Below are positions 61,260-64,000 of a stretch of DNA of 64,000 nt, piece after piece. Origin of the DNA: Paragonimus westermani. Its lineage: Eukaryota; Platyhelminthes; Trematoda; Plagiorchiida; Troglotrematidae. The translations under genes and the position numbers were made by a program. Positions within the stretch are counted from its first letter, which is position 1, and every line of letters begins with the position of its first letter. The stretch spans positions 59,832 through 123,831 of the forward strand of contig QNGE01001246.1 in NCBI GenBank assembly GCA_008508345.1. Reading direction: 5' to 3'. The notes beneath the pieces were generated by a model. That model saw nothing but the letters and a program-made list of their open reading frames with translations, had not been told where the DNA came from and ran no database searches.

Positions 61260-61449
61260 TTGCAAGGTGTAGGCACCTTGATGCTGAATGTTTGAATATG
61301 GACGTAGTCATTTTCAGTAGTTAGGTCCCTTCCCGTCCCCTTCTTTTTCCTTCTCTCTTTCTATATAACGTTTGCTGTTTCTTCATGGTTGTGTGGCAGT
61401 TAAGCATTAGTGGGAACCACTGATGTATTGCTGTCTATGATGATCTAAC

Positions 61450-61800
61450 ATACGGCACCCGTCATTGAAATTATGTCAATGAGCAACCACTACGATAGCA
61501 CCGTCCGTACGAACCTCATCACACTTTTTCAATGATAGTTGACATTCTTCGAACCTACTGTCAATCGTAGTGGACACATACATGTCAGCTATGTGGCTTT
61601 TGAGTAGGTTGAAATGACAAAACCCAATTCGGACATCATAAGCGCAGCAATATCTCTCAAGTTTAAGCAACTAAATAAATCCGTCAACAGCTATGGTTTT
61701 ACCATTCTGACTGCTGAGATTGAGCCTCAAGTGAATTTGATTAAAAACATAGGCTTTGACTTTTCCTAACGTGTCCCGAACTACGTTATCGATGACTTCA
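61450..61800. other. Unassigned sequence downstream of LINE A'
   Basis: No gene or repeat is recognised. Confidence 0.5.
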
Positions 61801-61808
61801 AGAAACAG

Positions 61809-62117
61809 TATTGTGAACCAAGAACACAGATGGCACAAGGGTTATTTACTCGGAAAACCAATCCGTGAGTTATACGTCTAAATATGACCACAAACAAAGA
61901 CACTTATCTGCGTACGACACTTTTCTCAGAACGTCACGGTTGCCACGGGCACCAGTGCTCAGTTATTTTGTGTAACAAGAACCATTTCATGCGATGCTGT
62001 ATTCCAGTGTTCCTTCGCATATTTTTCCCTCGGCCATTTCGACCTCAAAATAATCTTTCAGGACAACTGGATAGTAGTGATGTGAGTAGTACAGTGCGAT
62101 CGCCCGTCCTCACTACA
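61809..62117 (+). repeat. Solo-LTR-like repeat copy D3
   Basis: Starts TATTGTGAACCAAGAACACA, contains TTACTCGGAAAACCA, GTGCTCAGTTATTTTGTG, CCATTTCGACCTCAAAA and GTGAGTAGTACAGTGCGATCG, and ends CTCACTACA. It aligns over its whole length with D1 and, inverted, with D2. Confidence 0.6.
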
Positions 62118-62119
62118 CT

Positions 62120-64000
62120 AGTACTCGACGCTACTACACAATGTCGTATGTTTTAAACATCTCTGGAATAAGTAACAGCCCGCTCATATTGCTCAAGTTT
62201 ACTTCCTAGCAGATCTCCATGTGTCATTTTAACGTCTGTTGATACCGTTATATACTTGACCACTTCGTTTGAACTCTTCTCATATTGTCTTGTAATTTTT
62301 CAAAAGAATGAATGTGCTTATGCTTAGGTTGTTATGTGAAATAGTGACTGTTAAGCCTTAATGGCTTCATGCTTCTGTACTTCAATAACTCGGGACAAGG
62401 GATCCAAACCGGCTTCTCCTTGTCATCAAGTGTCCACGCTACACCGAATCCAACGTGTCCCGTTGGTTTTACGAAACTTTCTCACTGTTGCGTTCATCTC
62501 CCCTGAAAACCTCTTTGTCAAAAGACCTTTTTCTCTGTCTTTCTCTTTTACGCCCCGAAGTGAATTGGGTTCATCCAACTTACCTCTAAATGGTGATAAA
62601 ATTAGATCACTTTAGCTGAGTTTGACATTAAGATTTAATGAACAATTTGAATATCATGGTCATCGCAGGCTACCGTGCTGCTTATCTAGGTTGTTTCCTA
62701 GGGTGAACTGTCAAAGCCATCTTTACAAGTGCTCATCAAGCATTTATTGAGATAAGACGCAATTCAGATACCGAGTGAATATCATTTAAGAGATATCGTA
62801 ATTAGGACTGGTAAGACCAAGTACGATATAGATAACCAGGTCTGTCACATGACCAGAAGGCAATTTTGGACAAGTGAACTAATCGTAACGCACCGCAGCC
62901 GAATGGAGTGTACATACATAGGTATCCATCTGTATTCACCGTGGCCGTCGTCTACTGATAGCAACAAATTTAGCATCAGGAATGATAATGGTGTCAACCG
63001 TTCATCCCGGGGAGACTGACATACATTTTCACTGAATGTGGTAATCTACGTGGACCCAGCGAACCTTTCCTCGACTAACTTATATTCCATGGACTTCAGT
63101 ACGCACATCACAACATCCTTCTTTGGTACATGAGGTCCTGCTTGAAACGCTTTGAAAGCTTACAGACCAAAAGTGTAAATTAGCTTGATTGTCAAAATTG
63201 ATAGCACACTAAAGATACAACCATGTGTGTGTGGATCACGAGAGCCATTTTCGAACTTTTTCCTATATTTTTCCTCCCAATTCACTGAAATCTCAAAAAA
63301 CACTTCAAAGACGTCCAAACTTCCTATTACATTTCTTAGTTTTGCGCTCGTTATCAAGGTGTGTGAGTCTATTTCAATTTGACCACATTTATACCACGAA
63401 CATGTAACCCGATAAAGATAAATGGAGAAAACCTCGACAATGTGATGATGAGGTCATCTGGTAGATCGACAGTCTTACAGGAGGCATGTTGCACCTTTAA
63501 TTTAGCCCATTTTGATCATTACACATATTTTTCGATCCATGGTCTTAAATCATACTGGTCGAACTAAAACCTTTATCCTTGTAGAACGCCTTTCGTTTGT
63601 ACGAGCCCCAAATAAGCAATCTTCACCCCCCAAAAGATGTCCTTGCGTGATACGACGCAGTCTTATATCTCCCTAGTCAATTATATTATACGAATGACGA
63701 TCCAGACACCTCTCCCGAGATACACTGCATTTTAAACCCGAAAGTAACAGTTTTTGTGAGATTCACGGCGCGATAGTTTTGGGATTACTGCTTTTTCACT
63801 GTTAACCACAAAGCCTCAGGTGCACCTTGTGTGGACAGATCACCCGCCACGAATTCTCCGTTCCACAACACCTGACATGGAGGCTACTTGTTGGTCATCT
63901 GTGCCCGTATAATACAAAACAAGATCTTAATTTAGTAAAAACGAATTGTGGCCCAATTACATACAGAATTCTCCACCATAAGCGATACTCAGAGAGCTGG
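62120..64000. other. Unassigned sequence to the window end
   Basis: No gene or known repeat is recognised. The short frames between 62361 and 63567 match no family I know. Confidence 0.5.

Larger units (their letters stand above)
60340..61447 (+). mobile_element. RTE-clade LINE copy A', 5'-truncated, with an assembly gap
   Basis: A close relative of copy A at the window start, in the same orientation. The RT can be read from LGRPMWGCVDHIFTLRQIL (about 60346-60402) through VVVFLDYKGAFDSLDRSTL (motif A), a TAG at 60497-60499, VRQGCPLSPFLFNFVIDEIM (about 60620-60679), YADD (60752-60763), FVYLRSCIHSGGG (near 60942) and LLYGSETWPLRVEDVNRLQV to 61170. After that codon run the sequence is N. The 3' UTR resumes at 61260 with TGCAAGGTGTAGGCACC and ends TATGATGAT near 61445. 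Upstream coding sequence is missing, as usual for LINE 5' truncation. Confidence 0.88.

Noticed and set aside
1..64000. CRISPR arrays, bacterial operons, phage genes or rRNA genes
   Set aside because: No regularly spaced repeats, ribosome-binding-site-led gene clusters or rRNA cores were seen. Spliced genes and retroelements show a eukaryotic genome.

Overview
The window looks like nuclear DNA of a parasitic flatworm, most likely a digenean trematode (fluke). Four things point there: one host gene with six closely packed exons separated by introns of 37-52 nt and then one intron of about 8.7 kb; RTE-clade LINEs; Penelope-like elements (PLEs) with GIY-YIG endonucleases; and a tRNA-like SINE carrying a hammerhead-ribozyme-like core, an arrangement known from schistosome Sm-alpha repeats. 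The species cannot be named from the sequence. Nothing prokaryotic, viral or organellar was recognised.

Host gene. The only gene I can identify with confidence is API5 (apoptosis inhibitor 5 / AAC-11), + strand, 3958-14560. It has seven coding exons, all joined in phase 0, giving a 552-residue protein that follows human API5 from the start Met to the C-terminal region. A polypyrimidine-AG acceptor ends 9 nt before the start codon, which suggests either a 5' UTR intron or a spliced-leader trans-splice site. The last intron (5516-14251) holds a nearly complete but decayed RTE LINE (about 8800-12300) in the same orientation.

Layout. 1-3830: remains of RTE LINEs. Copy A (1-1163) adjoins the middle of an older copy B (from about 1164), and two 3'-end-only fragments follow, the last ending about 120 nt before API5. 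3949-14560: API5. 14561-21180: mostly unassigned, with the hammerhead-bearing SINE at about 16005-16375 (-). 21185-23060: PLE copy P2 (-). 26300-26420: tRNA-like SINE. 32360-34970: PLE copy P1 (+), with direct and inverted terminal repeats, an internal deletion and a foldback insertion, followed by an 83-nt insert with 13-bp target-site duplications. 38890-39200 and 60009-60117: more tRNA-derived SINEs. 40440-40865: RTE 3' fragment (-). 42546-42869, 45328-45642 (-) and 61809-62117: three copies of a roughly 315-bp solo-LTR-like repeat, one of which splits a CR1/L2-like LINE fragment (45095-46045). 44110-44457: a GC-rich tandem duplication. 60340-61447: RTE copy A', a close relative of copy A, interrupted by an undersized assembly gap (61202-61259).

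The rest, mainly 46-60 kb, shows no recognisable gene; its open frames are no longer than expected by chance. The autonomous elements (RTE LINEs, PLEs) would plausibly have supplied the reverse transcriptase that spread the non-autonomous SINE/ribozyme units. That link is an inference.
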